NCBI GenBank assembly: GCA_963576565.1
Contig: OY755038.1
Location: 65,345,908-65,409,907, forward strand
DNA length: 64,000 nucleotides
DNA from: Aspidapion aeneum
Taxonomy: Eukaryota > Arthropoda > Insecta > Coleoptera > Brentidae
Reading direction: 5' to 3'
The notes below the pieces were generated by a model. The model searched no databases. It worked only from the letters and a program-made list of their open reading frames with translations, and was not told the DNA's origin. Positions 41,774-52,930 of this stretch are shown in pieces (within the stretch, counting starts at the first letter, position 1; every line of letters begins with the position of its first letter). Position numbers and translations under genes: made by a program.

Positions 41774-43461
41774 TTATTCCCGAACCACCTTATTCCCGGA
41801 CCCCTGTCTTCCGTAGCCAAACAGGCAGGCACGCGTTCTTAAGGGTTGATTCCACCGTTGGTAGCTCACACCACTCTGATTCCCGGACCCCTGTCTTTGG
41901 TAGCCAAACAGGCAGGCACGCGTCTTACAGAGTTGGTTTAACGTATTCCCGGTTAAAAGAATAGGCAACTTCCCGACGTTGTGAGTGCTTAAATGTCATA
42001 TAATAAAAGAGAAGAGTGCAGATTCTTTATGTAACTCGTCTTTCTGTCAATTGGATCGCCCTTAGCCCCGGACCCCTGTCTTTGGTAGCCAAACAGGCAG
42101 GCACGCGTTCTTAAGGACTGATCCCACAATTGGTACATTCCCGAATCATCCAGACCTCCCGGACCCCTGTCTTTGGTAGCCAAACAGGCAGGCGCGCGTC
42201 TTTCTGGAATGATTCCCCATAGAAATTCCAAATCACCCTAATTCCCGGACCCCTGTCTTTGGTAGCCAAATAGGCAGGCACGCGTCATGCAGGGTGATTT
42301 TAACTTATTCCCGGTTTAAAGGATTTCGCAATTTACCATGATGTTCTAACGGGGCTGCGTTTTTAGACTGTCACAAACCGTTATTGCCACAATTTCCTGA
42401 ACCTGCTCTTTAGTCCCGAACCACCCTTATTCCCGGACCCCTGTCTTTGGTAGCCAAACAGGCAGGCACGCGTTCTTAAGGGTTGGTTCCACCGTTGGTA
42501 GCTCACACCACTCTGATTCCCGGACCCCTATCTTTGGTAGCCAAACAGGCAGGCGCGCGCCTTCAGAGTTGGTTTAACGTATTCCCGGTTAAAAGAATAG
42601 GTAATTTCCCGACATTGTGAGAGTTTATATCTCGTATAATAAAAGGGAAAATTGCAGATTCTTTATGTAACCCGTTTTTTTTCTATTGGATCGCCCTTAG
42701 CCCGGGACCCCTGCCATTGGTAGCCAAACAGGCAGGCACGCGTTCTTAAGGGCTGATCCCAGAATTGGTAAATTCCCGAATCATCCAGACCTCCCGGACC
42801 CCTGTCTTTGGTAGCCAAACAGGCAGACACGCGTCTTTCTGGATTGATTCCCCATAGAATCCCCAAATCACCCTAATTCCCGGAGCCCTGTTTTTGGTAG
42901 CCAAACAGGTAGACACGCGTCGCATAGGGTGATTTTAACTTCTTCCCGGTTCAAGGGATTTATGGCACCGGGTCTTGAACTGTTAGACTTTATTTAATTC
43001 TATATAGCCCACGGACTTGTCAAAACCGTATTTTAGCCGTCTTTGCGAAAAGGACCAAACTAAATAGGTAACACCGAATTTTGGTGGATTTCGTAATAGA
43101 AATTATCTAATAAATTGAGAAAACCGTATATAAATAACATTGTGTCAGATTAGTAGAATACTAAGCTGCCTATGCTTTGATGAAAGTGATTATTGGGGCT
43201 AATTTGTAAATAGCTACGATAGTTGTTAGATTTTATCAAATAAAAGTGGTACATTTGGGTTATATTGCCTGGATTTTATTTCCCAACCAAAACTAGAACC
43301 CGTTTTTCTCGACTGTTTAAAAGCTAGCCGTACTGGCCGGTGGAGACTCTAAGCTCCCTTATTTCTTAGAGTGGCGCCCAGATTTCCGTCCGAAAGGGTG
43401 AAATCACGAGTGCCAAACGTAAAAGACCAAAATTTGGAAACACCGAACTAGGTCTCCTTAC
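41774..43461 (+). repeat. 3' LTR region with duplicated hairpin-unit block
   Basis: The region holds ten copies of the CCGGACCCCTGTCTTTGG unit in two tandem blocks (41774-42409 and 42410-42950), each opening with a TCCCGAACCACC.TTATTCCCGG phrase. The U3-R-U5-like part (42950-43461) matches 30165-30633. The first block may be a duplication within U3 or sequence upstream of the true LTR. The start is therefore uncertain, while the end (CTCCTTAC) matches the left LTR. Confidence 0.8.
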
Positions 43462-46239
43462 ACTGTACTTTTCTTTTTTTTTTGTAAAAATGAAATAATA
43501 AATACTTTTGTTATGTTCTATATTCCCGTTTTTTAATTATCTATTAAATATTTTCTAAACATGCTTTAAAAAGCGGATGTAATAATTAAACTATACATTA
43601 TGTGCATTTTTTTTCTCTTTGTTTTTTGTCTCTTTGTTAAGAACAATATTTGTGCTTTTCCTTTTTTTAAATAAATCAATAAATTTTTCGTCTATATTTC
43701 CGTTTTTAATTATTATTAATTATTATTATCTCAAAATAGTTTATTTACATACTTTTAAAACAATTGAACAAATTATATAGGCACTACGACATTAAGTGTA
43801 GTTTTGTTTTTCACTTTAAGTATTTAAATTTAATTTAGTTAACAGATATTTCAAATATAAAATCATTTATCATCCTTTTATTTAATGTAAAGACAATATT
43901 TTTAAATGTACAATGCCTCAATTTTGCATAAAATTTAATTTGCATAAAGAACATAGCTCTAAAAGCACATAAAATCCAATATAACAATAGGCGCGCTTTC
44001 TGCCCAGCACAAGTGGTGACGTAACATCGAGTTTGACCTAGAACATCGATTGCAGAGAGATTCGGCAAACTAAGCAATCCTGTCTAGTGTATAATCGTTG
44101 GTGTTCACCAATATTACATATAACACTTTATGCGACAGTCCGGTCCCATAATCATATTTTAATAACATTTTAGTCAAAGTGAACTCTATAAAAAAAATAT
44201 TTTAAAATTGATTATTAAAATTGTGTACCTAATTACAGTTTTTTTCTCCTTTCGCGTTCTTGAGTGCCAAATAACCCCTTAGATTTTTTTTATTGAAACA
44301 AAAACTAAACTTCTGAATGCAGCATTTTTTTGGCCTGTTACAAGGTTTGGTGCTGTTGGTAGTGGGTTTATCAGTAATCTGTTGGAACAAGATTTGTAAA
44401 ATATTCCTCAACAAATGTCCCTAAAAAAATTCACACGCACATTTATAAAAAAAATATTTATAACTCAAAAACTATTTATCCTACTTTTGAAATTACCATT
44501 TATTTCTGTCCCTGATATGATATTAACAGAGATAATGCATGTCTGATTATTATTACTATTATTTATACTACTATTTATACTGTTTAAAAAGCGTCTTAAT
44601 ATCAAAATATTTGTTCATTTGGTTTCTTATAAATATTCACCCAATACATATAGTTATAGGTCCGTAGTGCAATCTACTATTCTTTACAATTATTATGCCA
44701 AGCTCTGCGCGTGACCACCTACGGAGCCCCCTCCGTAGAACCGCCGGTAATTAATCGCAATCGGTTCGGTTTGGCTGGTTCGGTTCGGGGGGGGAGGGGA
44801 CTGGGGGTAATTACCCCCTCCCCAGAGCCTAAAAAAAATTATTAGGTATAAAGGCTGGTAGCTGCTACCGATAAGTTGAGGGCAAAAAAAAACAAAATCA
44901 AGAAGTGGTCTGTACATTTGATGGGAACTATCTAGTATGTACCTATCTATATGTTTTTCGGTTGTGTTCTAAATGTTGTCAACAAATAACAATTTTAAAT
45001 AAATTAAACTAGATAAGCCTAGATACATACAGGGTCTCTAGACTAACCTCAAATAAAAAAAAATGATCATAAATTTTTATAACTGCAAGTTTTTGCCATT
45101 CTCAGAGGTTTGCGCAAATTATTTGGTGTGCGCGAAAAAATAGAACGTTTTTTTTATTTAATTTTTTTGAACTTTTATGGTGTAACGGCATTCTGATTCA
45201 ACGCACCGAATCACTTTTATAGATAGATAGGTATGATCAAAGGTACAGACCAATTTTTTATTTCGTGTGTCGATGTAAGTTTCACAAATTTTCAAAATTT
45301 TAAGGTTTTTAAAACACAAAAATATTTTTTTTTTAAATTTCAAAATTTTATGAAAGTTTTAATATAAATACTCTCGTCTTTTTTGTGGCGAAATGGTCTC
45401 ATAATCTAACCTGTCATTTTTTTACATGGAACATTCGAATTCTAGGACCTTATGGACTGTGTTACTCTGTGCGCTATTTTCCGTGTGCGCTTGTTCTGTA
45501 TACGCTTTTTCGGTGTTCGCATTTTGACGTGTGCGCTCTTTTCTTATGAGGATCTTTCCTGTGTGCTTTTGTCAAATGGGCAGTTTTCCTTGGCTCTAAT
45601 TTACAATCACAACTTGACCATTACCCCCCCCCCAGAATTTGGCTCCAGAACCGCCCTTGCGCGTAATCATATTCTCCTAACAAGGTATAAATCCCTATAT
45701 AACTCAACAAATGAGAATTCGGAGTCTGCATGTCTTTTGTCATTTTTTTGATTAATTGCTTTTACAATTGGTTACTGTTTGACACTCGGTTGAGTTTTGC
45801 TGCTCGCGTTTTATATTAAACCTTATACCGAAAGCTGGATTAATGCATCTGTTTTATTTATCATCTTATTTTAAAGCTTATGGTAACTTTAGTTCGCACA
45901 ATTACCGAGACGTTCTATTTAAGCAATGCCGAGACTAATAGCAAAAGTGAATCTACCAAAATTATATAAATGGTGTTAATTTAAATGATGCACCAAACTT
46001 TAAGGGGTGTTACTGATTTTTTCCTATTACATTTTGTATTAAACATCTTTGTTTTTTAGTTACAGGGTACAAAATTAATATATTTTTTTAAATTTTTTGT
46101 TATAAGAAAATTTAAATCAGATAAGAGAATTAATATTTTGTGAAATATGCATTACAATAAACGTAATAATTGAGTGTTGACATTTATTTGGAAAAATTCA
46201 AATACTCAAATTTTCTATGATTTTTTTTTAAATGTAGTT
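43462..46239. other. AT-rich intergenic DNA
   Basis: No supported gene. Notable stretches are a diverged inverted match of 28895-29010 at about 43990-44115; a GC-rich patch at 44695-44830 with G and C runs; and 45455-45575, where GTGCGC phrases recur every ~20 bases, like the complement of the GCGC-rich spacer at 24600-24835. Confidence 0.5.
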
Positions 46240-46556
46240 TCACCTTCACTTTCATTGAAGTTTCAATGAGATCGCGTCTCGCGTGAGCCGTCCACCCAAG
46301 TTTGTTTTTTTTTGTAAGGGACAATCCTGGCCTGCTAATGGATCTTTATCATGCTAGCGCAATCTACGCCCTTACCACGGGACCACCGGATTAACATGAC
46401 TTCCGAACCACGGCCTTGTATTTATCATCAACTTTGCCTACTTCGTTGATGCTCGAACTTCGCCTAAGACAGGCTTTACCCCTACCTCCAGATTCGAACC
46501 CACCACCCTCTGATTGTCAAGCGAACCCGCGCCTATTGAACCAATCAAAGCCACAT
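46240..46556 (-). mobile_element. tRNA-derived SINE, minus strand
   Basis: On the minus strand a box A (TGGTTCAATAG, 46533-46543) and box B (GGTTCGAATCT, 46490-46500) sit 32 bases apart near the 5' end, as in the RNA polymerase III promoter of a tRNA. The body is about 250 bp and unrelated to a tRNA. An 11-bp target duplication, TAAATGTAGTT, lies at 46229-46239 and 46557-46567. The tRNA of origin is not assigned. Confidence 0.85.
46490..46543 (-). promoter_or_regulatory. Internal RNA polymerase III promoter of the SINE (boxes A and B)
   Basis: Box A fits the TRGYNNARNNG consensus at every position. Box B matches GGTTCGANTCC at all but the last base. Spacing is within the range for tRNA genes, so transcription of this copy is plausible. 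Confidence 0.8.
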
Positions 46557-46567
46557 TAAATGTAGTT

Positions 46568-48043
46568 AAATTAATATTTTCTGTAATTATTAAGGGGCCT
46601 TTAGATATGTACTAAAATGTATATGTTCGGTTTCCATAAAAAACCTCTTTATTTTTCTTTTATTTTTGAATTTTACTTTTATTTTTCCTATTTTTCATGG
46701 AATAAAATTTTGTCTTGAACATAAAATTATTAGTCTTAAATTTATATTAATCCTAAGTAAATGGGTCAACTATTAGTTATTATAAAATTTACCTAAAGCA
46801 AAATTGCATTAAAATGCGAGAATTAAACGCACAAAATGTAATTTCTATTCTAAATTTAAGAATTATCATTTTATTTCTTATTTCTTTATTTTTATATACT
46901 TTGGCACTACAAGCGTCCTCTATCGTGTTTTTCACATATCCATAAAATTTAAAATATAGTGATATGGTTTCCTATAGAGGGTGAAGTGCTGTGCGCATGT
47001 GCGAAAAAACTGCAAGCGCAGGATTGAGAGACAGAAAAAGTGTGCTGCGCCATGTCTAGAAAACGACAACCTTAAAATTTAAATTTAAAAAATAGTGAAA
47101 ATTCACTTTAAAATACCGCAAATAATTAAAATTATCGTGCCATCATCCTGTTGGAACTTCAAATCACATAGCTCTTATGGAAAGGTGTACACTTTGCACT
47201 TTGGAACTTCAAAACAGCCGTAAGTCCCTCTCCATAAGGCTATATCACAATTTTATTTCTCTTGCAAATTGAACTTACAATTTTTAAATTAGTTACTTTC
47301 TCTAGTTAAATGAATTTTTTGCGCCAATGGTAATTATAGTCCACTGTATCTACCAAAACCCAATCTGAGCCATCGGAGTGCTACAGTATATTTAATATTT
47401 TTTTTTTATTATTATTTTTTTTTAATGATAAATTTATACCTAGCTTGTATAAAGGCTATTTTTTCACACTGTCTCTCCTTAACCTATAATTTAGTGAAAA
47501 AATTTTAAAGACCATTTTTTAATCATAATGAGAATAAAACTGGTTGTCATCTCAGAAAAGGCGCGATCTCATAGAAATCCAGAAATTGATTTTAATATTG
47601 AGTCATAATGAAAAACAAAGTTATGTTACGTTGTAAAATTTATCTTTTTAAAAATTCACAGTTCTATCCCACTCTTCTTCACTTCGAAATAAAAATCCTT
47701 TGATTAAGTTATTTTAACTTTTTCTCTATTTTTGATCTTCCTCATCATCCCTTAAAGTTTCGTGCAATAATATGATTGTGTCTGTATTTCTGCGAGAAAC
47801 GTTATTTTTAATCAACTTTATGCGGTACAAACAGACTGGGCAAAAATTTTGGATTTTTAAATAATTGTACCTCTTTACCAAATTTTGTATACATATTCAA
47901 TACCCTTCCACGATTTAAAGAACCTACTTAGTTAAGTTTTTTGTGAAATTTTCGGTGGCGCAGAGGCGATTTACTGATATATACGAGATTGGTACTAATA
48001 TAAGTTTCTTATTTGTTATATTTCTTTACAACCGGGACCAGCC
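46568..48043. other. AT-rich intergenic DNA
   Basis: Nothing with coding or repeat structure strong enough to report. At 47155-47240 the phrase TTGGAACTTCAAA occurs twice and near TCTTATGGAAAGG / TCCATAAGG, a weak inverted pair. Confidence 0.45.
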
Positions 48044-48202
48044 CAGTGGCGTGTCGTATAGGGGGCCAGGGGGGCGAACGCCCCCCGCCCCTCTGCGCTT
48101 GGCGCCCCTGGCGTCCTTTGAGAAAAAAATAGAAAAATTAAATTAACCGCAAAAACAAATAGTGGCCATCCCCCCCGTCCTTTTATCCACGACACGCTAC
48201 TG
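48044..48202. mobile_element. hAT-type MITE (159 bp)
   Basis: It begins CAGTGGCGTGTCGTA and ends with an inverted counterpart (ACGACACGCTACTG). The 8-bp flanks GACCAGCC (48036-48043) and GACCACCC (48203-48210) match with one mismatch, as for a hAT target duplication that has aged. The interior has G/C runs, and no transposase is encoded. Confidence 0.85.
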
Positions 48203-48360
48203 GACCACCCTCAATATAGAGCTGACAAAAACAGAGCGAAATCGCATTTTCTTGAAGATGTTATATTGGCTTCGATTAATCAAACTTTCTTTAAAGCCGT
48301 TGCAATTATTTAAATGAACTAAGCACCCGTGTATCGCAGGTTTATGATAATTTCACAACA

Positions 48361-48896
48361 AATAAATTTAGAAAAAAAACTTTTTGAAAACAAGCTTTTA
48401 TAAAATGGACTAAAAAGCAAAAAATAATTTTTTGAGTGTTCTGATATCATAATAATAAAAGCGATGGGCGTATTAAAGGAAATTTACCCGTTTTTGTTTT
48501 AGCCTTGTTAACTCGAAGTTTAGTGATAATCCAAATTCATTATATTATAGCAGATAAATGTAAGGGTAGAAAATTTAACCCAACCCAACCCAACCCTACT
48601 CAAGCCACCCTTAATTTTTCTGATATGGATGGGCATTATTACGCCTGCTTCATATTACGCAGATCATCGGCGACCGGCAGTGTGTCGATTTATCTTGTCA
48701 CATTGAAAAAGAAGAGTCGGCCCATCATCGGTCGTGGACGATCCACCAAATGCGCATGGAAAGGCATTTACCTAATATTAAATACGCCCATCGCTTTTAT
48801 TATAATGATATCAGAACACTCAAAAAATTATTTTATGCATTTTAGTCCACTTTATAAAAGCTTGTTTTTAAAAAGTTTTTTTTTTCTAAATTTATT
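48361..48896. mobile_element. 536-bp non-autonomous element with ~120-bp inverted repeats
   Basis: The left arm (48361-48480) and right arm (48778-48896) are inverted copies: AATAAATTTAG..., AACAAGCTTTTATAAA, TTTTTTGAGTGTTCTGATATCA and AAAGCGATGGGCGTATT are all mirrored. The interior (48481-48777) contains a (CCCAA)n-like run at about 48579-48596 and a GC-richer part. The frame at 48505-48909 crosses the arm and is not considered a gene. Confidence 0.85.
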
Positions 48897-49244
48897 TTTT
48901 AATTTTTAGATTTGTCTAAGTCTATATGCATTTCAGCTAGCGCATCGATATTGGAGGGTTCCTTATTATTATGATCATTATACGCAAGGATTCATTAATT
49001 GGAGAGCATTACTGGAAAAGGAGCCATATTTTGGACAAATCAGAGTTAAAGTTAAGATTAAATTGTAAATCGTTTAAAAGAGAATCAAATTATGTTTTGA
49101 TATACTCTGAATAGAGTACTCCTAATTAATTATACCCTTAAAAATGTTGGCAGAATTTTGGTTTTTTTTTATTGAAGGCGCTTGGCACTTATAATGCAAA
49201 ATTTAGGTTTTGGCGCTTGGCTCCTTTTCCAGTAACGCTCTCCA
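48897..49244. other. AT-rich DNA, no gene seen
   Basis: TTGGAGAGC.TTACTGGAAAAGGAGCC at 48999-49024 is mirrored by GGCTCCTTTTCCAGTAACGCTCTCCAA at 49219-49245, giving an inverted pair that bounds a ~245-bp segment and may be another small TIR element. Confidence 0.55.
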
Positions 49245-50075
49245 ATTCTGGTCGAGATCGAACAAACTAAAGCCTTACCTCTTCTACGCCCCCCCTCTTT
49301 TTAGTGGGAGAGCATATAAATTTTGAAATCAATTAGATACCTACGTGGAAGTCAGTTGAAAGTAATCAGAAAAACTCGTCATTAAATCGTCCATTTTGAA
49401 TCCGCCATATTGAATTTTTGTAATATAATAATAAATATTTATTTCCCAAAATAAGTATTTTTAAATAAATGTGATACAGTCATTAATTATTTTCTGTCTA
49501 CAAGAATCTTGGAAAATAAATAATACTGCCACTGAAGTTGCTAAGTGCTGATCAAAAGTTCGTAATCCTCATCCTCAAAAACCCCCAGATACCAATTTTG
49601 GTGGAAATCCGACAAACTAAAATGTTACCCCCTCTTCGCCCTCCACGTTAGGGGGGAGGTAGGCAGACAGTGATACCACATTATTGTATTGTCATCGCAG
49701 CTATATCGGTGTGCGAAATTTGAAGTCAATCGGATACGTGGAAGTCAGTTGAAAGTAATCAATAAAATTTGACATTAAATCGTCAATTTTGAATCCGCAA
49801 TATTGAATTTTTGTAATTCTAAAATTCGTAATTCTTATCCTCAAAAACCCCCAGATACCAATTTTGGTTGCAATCGGACAAACTAAAGTTTTACCCCCAC
49901 TCCACCCCCCGTTAGGGGTGTGGTAGGTACCCGATGAAAACATATTATTGTATTGTCATCGGAACTAAGACGCTATGCGAAATTTTAAGTCAATCGGATG
50001 TTTGGAAGTTTTTCATAAATGAGTTGCAAGATTTGATTACATACATACATACATACAGGTGAAGCTAAATAAAAA
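49245..50075. repeat. Dispersed-repeat array, unit about 266 bp
   Basis: Two clear direct copies start at CGTAATxCTxATCCTCAAAA (49561 and 49827), with a partial third at about 49245-49440. Each has CAATTTTGGT..AATC.GACAAACTAAA, a T/C-rich segment with GTTAGGGG, TTATTGTATTGTCATCG, and AAGTCAATCGGAT..GGAAGT. The array ends with a CATA tetranucleotide run at 50041-50056. Similar phrases occur at 60040-60430. The family is not identified. Confidence 0.75.
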
Positions 50076-50975
50076 CTTGTAAAAAATATTTTAGATTCAA
50101 GGATACGCCACAAAAATAATAATAAATATTTAAAATGCCTATCTGGTATCTTGATTTTATGTTAATTTTGTCTGTTTGTGCCTCATAACATTACCATTTC
50201 TACTGGGGATTTTATCTGGTAATATTTTTTTCACAACACAATTCGCCGCGGCCGATTTGGCAAATGGATTATCATTAGTGCACTTTAACAGTAATTTAAT
50301 ACTAATATTAGAACCTAAAAACGGCTTATCCAAATGTTAACAACCTATACATTTTTGAAATCAGGAAAAATACCTTAGTTTTGATAAATAACAAACAACA
50401 CCCTTAAACTTAAGAAAGTTATTGTAAAAATTTAACATAAGGAATGCCATCCGTGAACAATAGATAATATTGAAAAAAATATGCAACTTTTGTATTTAGG
50501 GCTTTTTTTTATTACTACAACCCCCAAAAAAAGCCACTCAAATATTAATACATCTAGTTCCACCTTACGCAAAATACAGCAAAAATTATTTAGCTTCAGC
50601 AACTCTGGATCAACTCGCAATGTCTAGAGCAGCTCCCGTTCTAAAGCAGGACTGGATATATGTTTTATTGATTTTTCTTCATTGGTTTATTTGTTCTAGA
50701 CTCGCTAGCAGGACAGCGCTTCAGATTATCTTGTATAGATGGAGCCAATAAGCTTCTTAGGGTCCCTGGATCACGAAAACTGCATCTTTTGGAGAGGCCA
50801 GGCTTCAAGGATGGAGGACTCTAGAACTTCTGCCTTTGTATCAGATTTAGTTTTGTTTGTTCAATTTATTTTGTTTGATGATAAGTTTGAGTTTGAAAAG
50901 AGTTGAGTTTGAATAGATAACGATAATTTTGCATATAAAAGTTTAAACCTACAGTTAAACAACTTTGTTGCTGTA
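50076..50975. other. AT-rich DNA upstream of the hammerhead motif
   Basis: No ORF of note. The part from about 50620 is less AT-rich and may be a remnant of the retroelement that carried the ribozyme. Confidence 0.45.
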
Positions 50976-51038
50976 GTCAGGCAAGCCACGCTGAGGATGG
51001 AAATGCCTTTTTCCGAAACACCGGTGTCCATACCTGAC
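50976..51038 (+). ncRNA. Candidate type I hammerhead ribozyme (Penelope-like element type)
   Basis: The conserved core is in order. Outer stem I is GTCAGG (50976-50981) with CCTGAC (51033-51038). CTGAGGA (50991-50997) fits CUGANGA. Stem II is GGAAA with TTTCC. GAAA (51015-51018) is followed by a short stem III, ACACCGGTGT (51018-51027). The cleavage triplet is TGTC, placing the cut after 51028. The first base pair of stem I next to the core (G50990 with C51029) also forms. The very short stem III and the internal loops in stem I are the form described for Penelope-like retroelements. Weak point: the first stem II pair (T with C) does not form. Confidence 0.75.
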
Positions 51039-51689
51039 TTTACCCGTTTGAAATTGCCTTTTATATTTTGTTAAGTCCCAGACCAGTTGTTGGCTTTGAT
51101 TTTTTTAAATGTATATTTAAGTTTCATTTTTATAAAAAGTTTAATTTTGTATATTTGTGTTCCATATAATAATCGCTTAGAGTGTTGCCAACTTAACGGA
51201 TTTTCTGTCAGATCTAACGGATTTCTGTAAAAAACCGCTTCTAACGGGTGACGAAATTTCAAACTTCTGCTAATAAATAGTTGCGGATTCAAGACTCAAG
51301 CTGTTTTAATTCTATAATTATCAAATGGCAGCGGTAAAATTTTATATTAAATCCCGCTACTCCATGTTTTATGTTGAGAATCCCCAGAAAAAGAAAATGA
51401 TTCTTAAACATACTACATCAAAAAATAATCGAACTATGGTATTATTTTTAATGTTAATATAATTATGGTTTTTTAGATATTGGTTTCTTAACGTTATTAA
51501 GAAATAAATTTTTGGTAACGCTTTTCATGAAATTTTCGTTACGATTTTCTACATGTTTTTTTAATGTCAAAAGTTGACTTAATTTTAACACAAATTTGTG
51601 CTAGAAAAAAAGCTTTTTTTTTTCAACATTTATTTTGAAACGTTTTTTACGATTTTGTGCTTAGTGGGTTGGTTAAAAACTTTCGTTTT
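51039..51689. other. AT-rich DNA, no gene seen
   Basis: Short AT-driven frames only. Confidence 0.45.
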
Positions 51690-52930
51690 GAGGTACTGTG
51701 GATACTTTGTATTTCTTAATATGTAGCTTAATTTACCGAATGCTGCCCAGGCCAATCTTACTCGTCTCTTGATTTCAGCTGTTTGGTTTTCTTTTTTAGT
51801 TAAATAACTTGTCCCAGGTATATATATTCCTCTACTTGTTTTATTTTATTTTGGTTTATTCTGACCGGAATATGTGTTAAGTTTTAGTTTTAGTGTAGTT
51901 CATACTTAAGCCTATATTTCTAGCTGCTATATCCAGTTCTTTTAGCATTTTTATCGGTTCTTCTACCTTTCTTTTATTAAGGCGATATCATCAGCATATC
52001 TTAGGTGGTTCAAGAATTGTCCGTTTACTTTGATGCCTATTTCTTCCCAATCTGAGCTTTTAAAAACATCTTCTAGGCCCTGGCTAAATTAGGGGATATT
52101 GTGTCACCCATGAGACACCTCTTCTTATGCGGAGTGGCTTGATTACTTCTCTACTAATAAGTCTGTATATCTGTGATATATTCGGCTATTAATTATAGAT
52201 GCTTTTACTGCCCAGTGCTTAATGCTATCGAAATTTCATGGTTAATAAGTGGTCAACTGTACTGAAACCTTTTCTAAAGCCTGCTTGTTCCTTTGATTGA
52301 TATCCGTCAAATTTTGTTGTTAGTCTATCTGTTAATATTTTCGTAAAAATTACATTGAGGAGTGTTATAGATCGATAGTTTTTTGGTCTGCTCTATCGCC
52401 TTTCTTATGTAGAATAATGGTAATGGATTATTTCCAGTTGTTTGGAAATATTCTTTCTTTTAGTATTTTATTCAGGAGAATATGGAGGGTATTAACTACA
52501 GCTTTATCATTGTACTTGAGCATTTCTGCCGTTACTTCGTCTTTTCCAGGTCACTTGTTATTTTTCATTTTCTTTAATGCTCTCTTTATTTCCGCTTTGC
52601 TTATTTCAGGTTGTAGCTCTGAGTTTATGTTCTTTATTTTTGTTTGGAGTTTCTTCATGGTCTCTCGTGATGGTTTGGTTCGGTTCGGTATAGAATAGTT
52701 ATGTGATATTTATGCTAGCCTCTTTAACGTTAGTTTATATATTTTCTATAACTCTCTCAACTATAATTTCTTGGCTCTTTCTTTTATTTTCTTTTATCAT
52801 TTTTCTTATAGTTTTATTTATCTCTCTTCTGATTTTCAATTTTCCCTCTTTTTGTCTTTTTGTGCGATGTCTTTTCCTACTTTGGTCAAGTTTCTCAATA
52901 CACATTTCAAAATGAGAGGTTCTCACGAAT
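51690..52930 (-). pseudogene. RTE-like LINE reverse transcriptase relic
   Basis: Reading the minus strand with frame changes gives, in order, a basic EN-RT linker (INKTIRKMIKENKRKSQEII, 52735-52926), AEIKRALKKMKNN near 52600, GKDEVTAEMLKYN near 52530, [10 protein letters not shown] near 52410, LRYADDIALI (active site, about 51985-52005) and EIKRRVRLAWAAFG at about 51740-51785. There are many stops and shifts, and no intact frame. The motif set is that of RTE-type LINEs. It is much more decayed than the one at 62727-64000. Confidence 0.85.

Larger units (their letters stand above)
29749..43461 (+). mobile_element. Degenerate Ty3/gypsy-type LTR retrotransposon with nested LINE
   Basis: Long direct repeats at both ends (29749-30633 and within 41774-43461), a tRNA-Lys-type primer site just inside the left repeat, gag with capsid-like and CCHC regions, aspartic protease (ILDTGA), RT (YLDD) and RNase H identify a Ty3/gypsy-type element. 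I could not find an integrase between RNase H (ending about 40380) and the right LTR. The pol frame has several stops and shifts, and a LINE interrupts gag at about 33091-36493. The left LTR is 5'-truncated relative to the right, so the left boundary at 29749 is a break, not a true terminus. Confidence 0.85.

Noticed and set aside
46440..46556. A functional tRNA gene
   Set aside because: Boxes A and B fit, but there is no tRNA acceptor-stem pairing or CCA-end context, and a 250-bp unrelated body with target duplications shows it is a SINE head.
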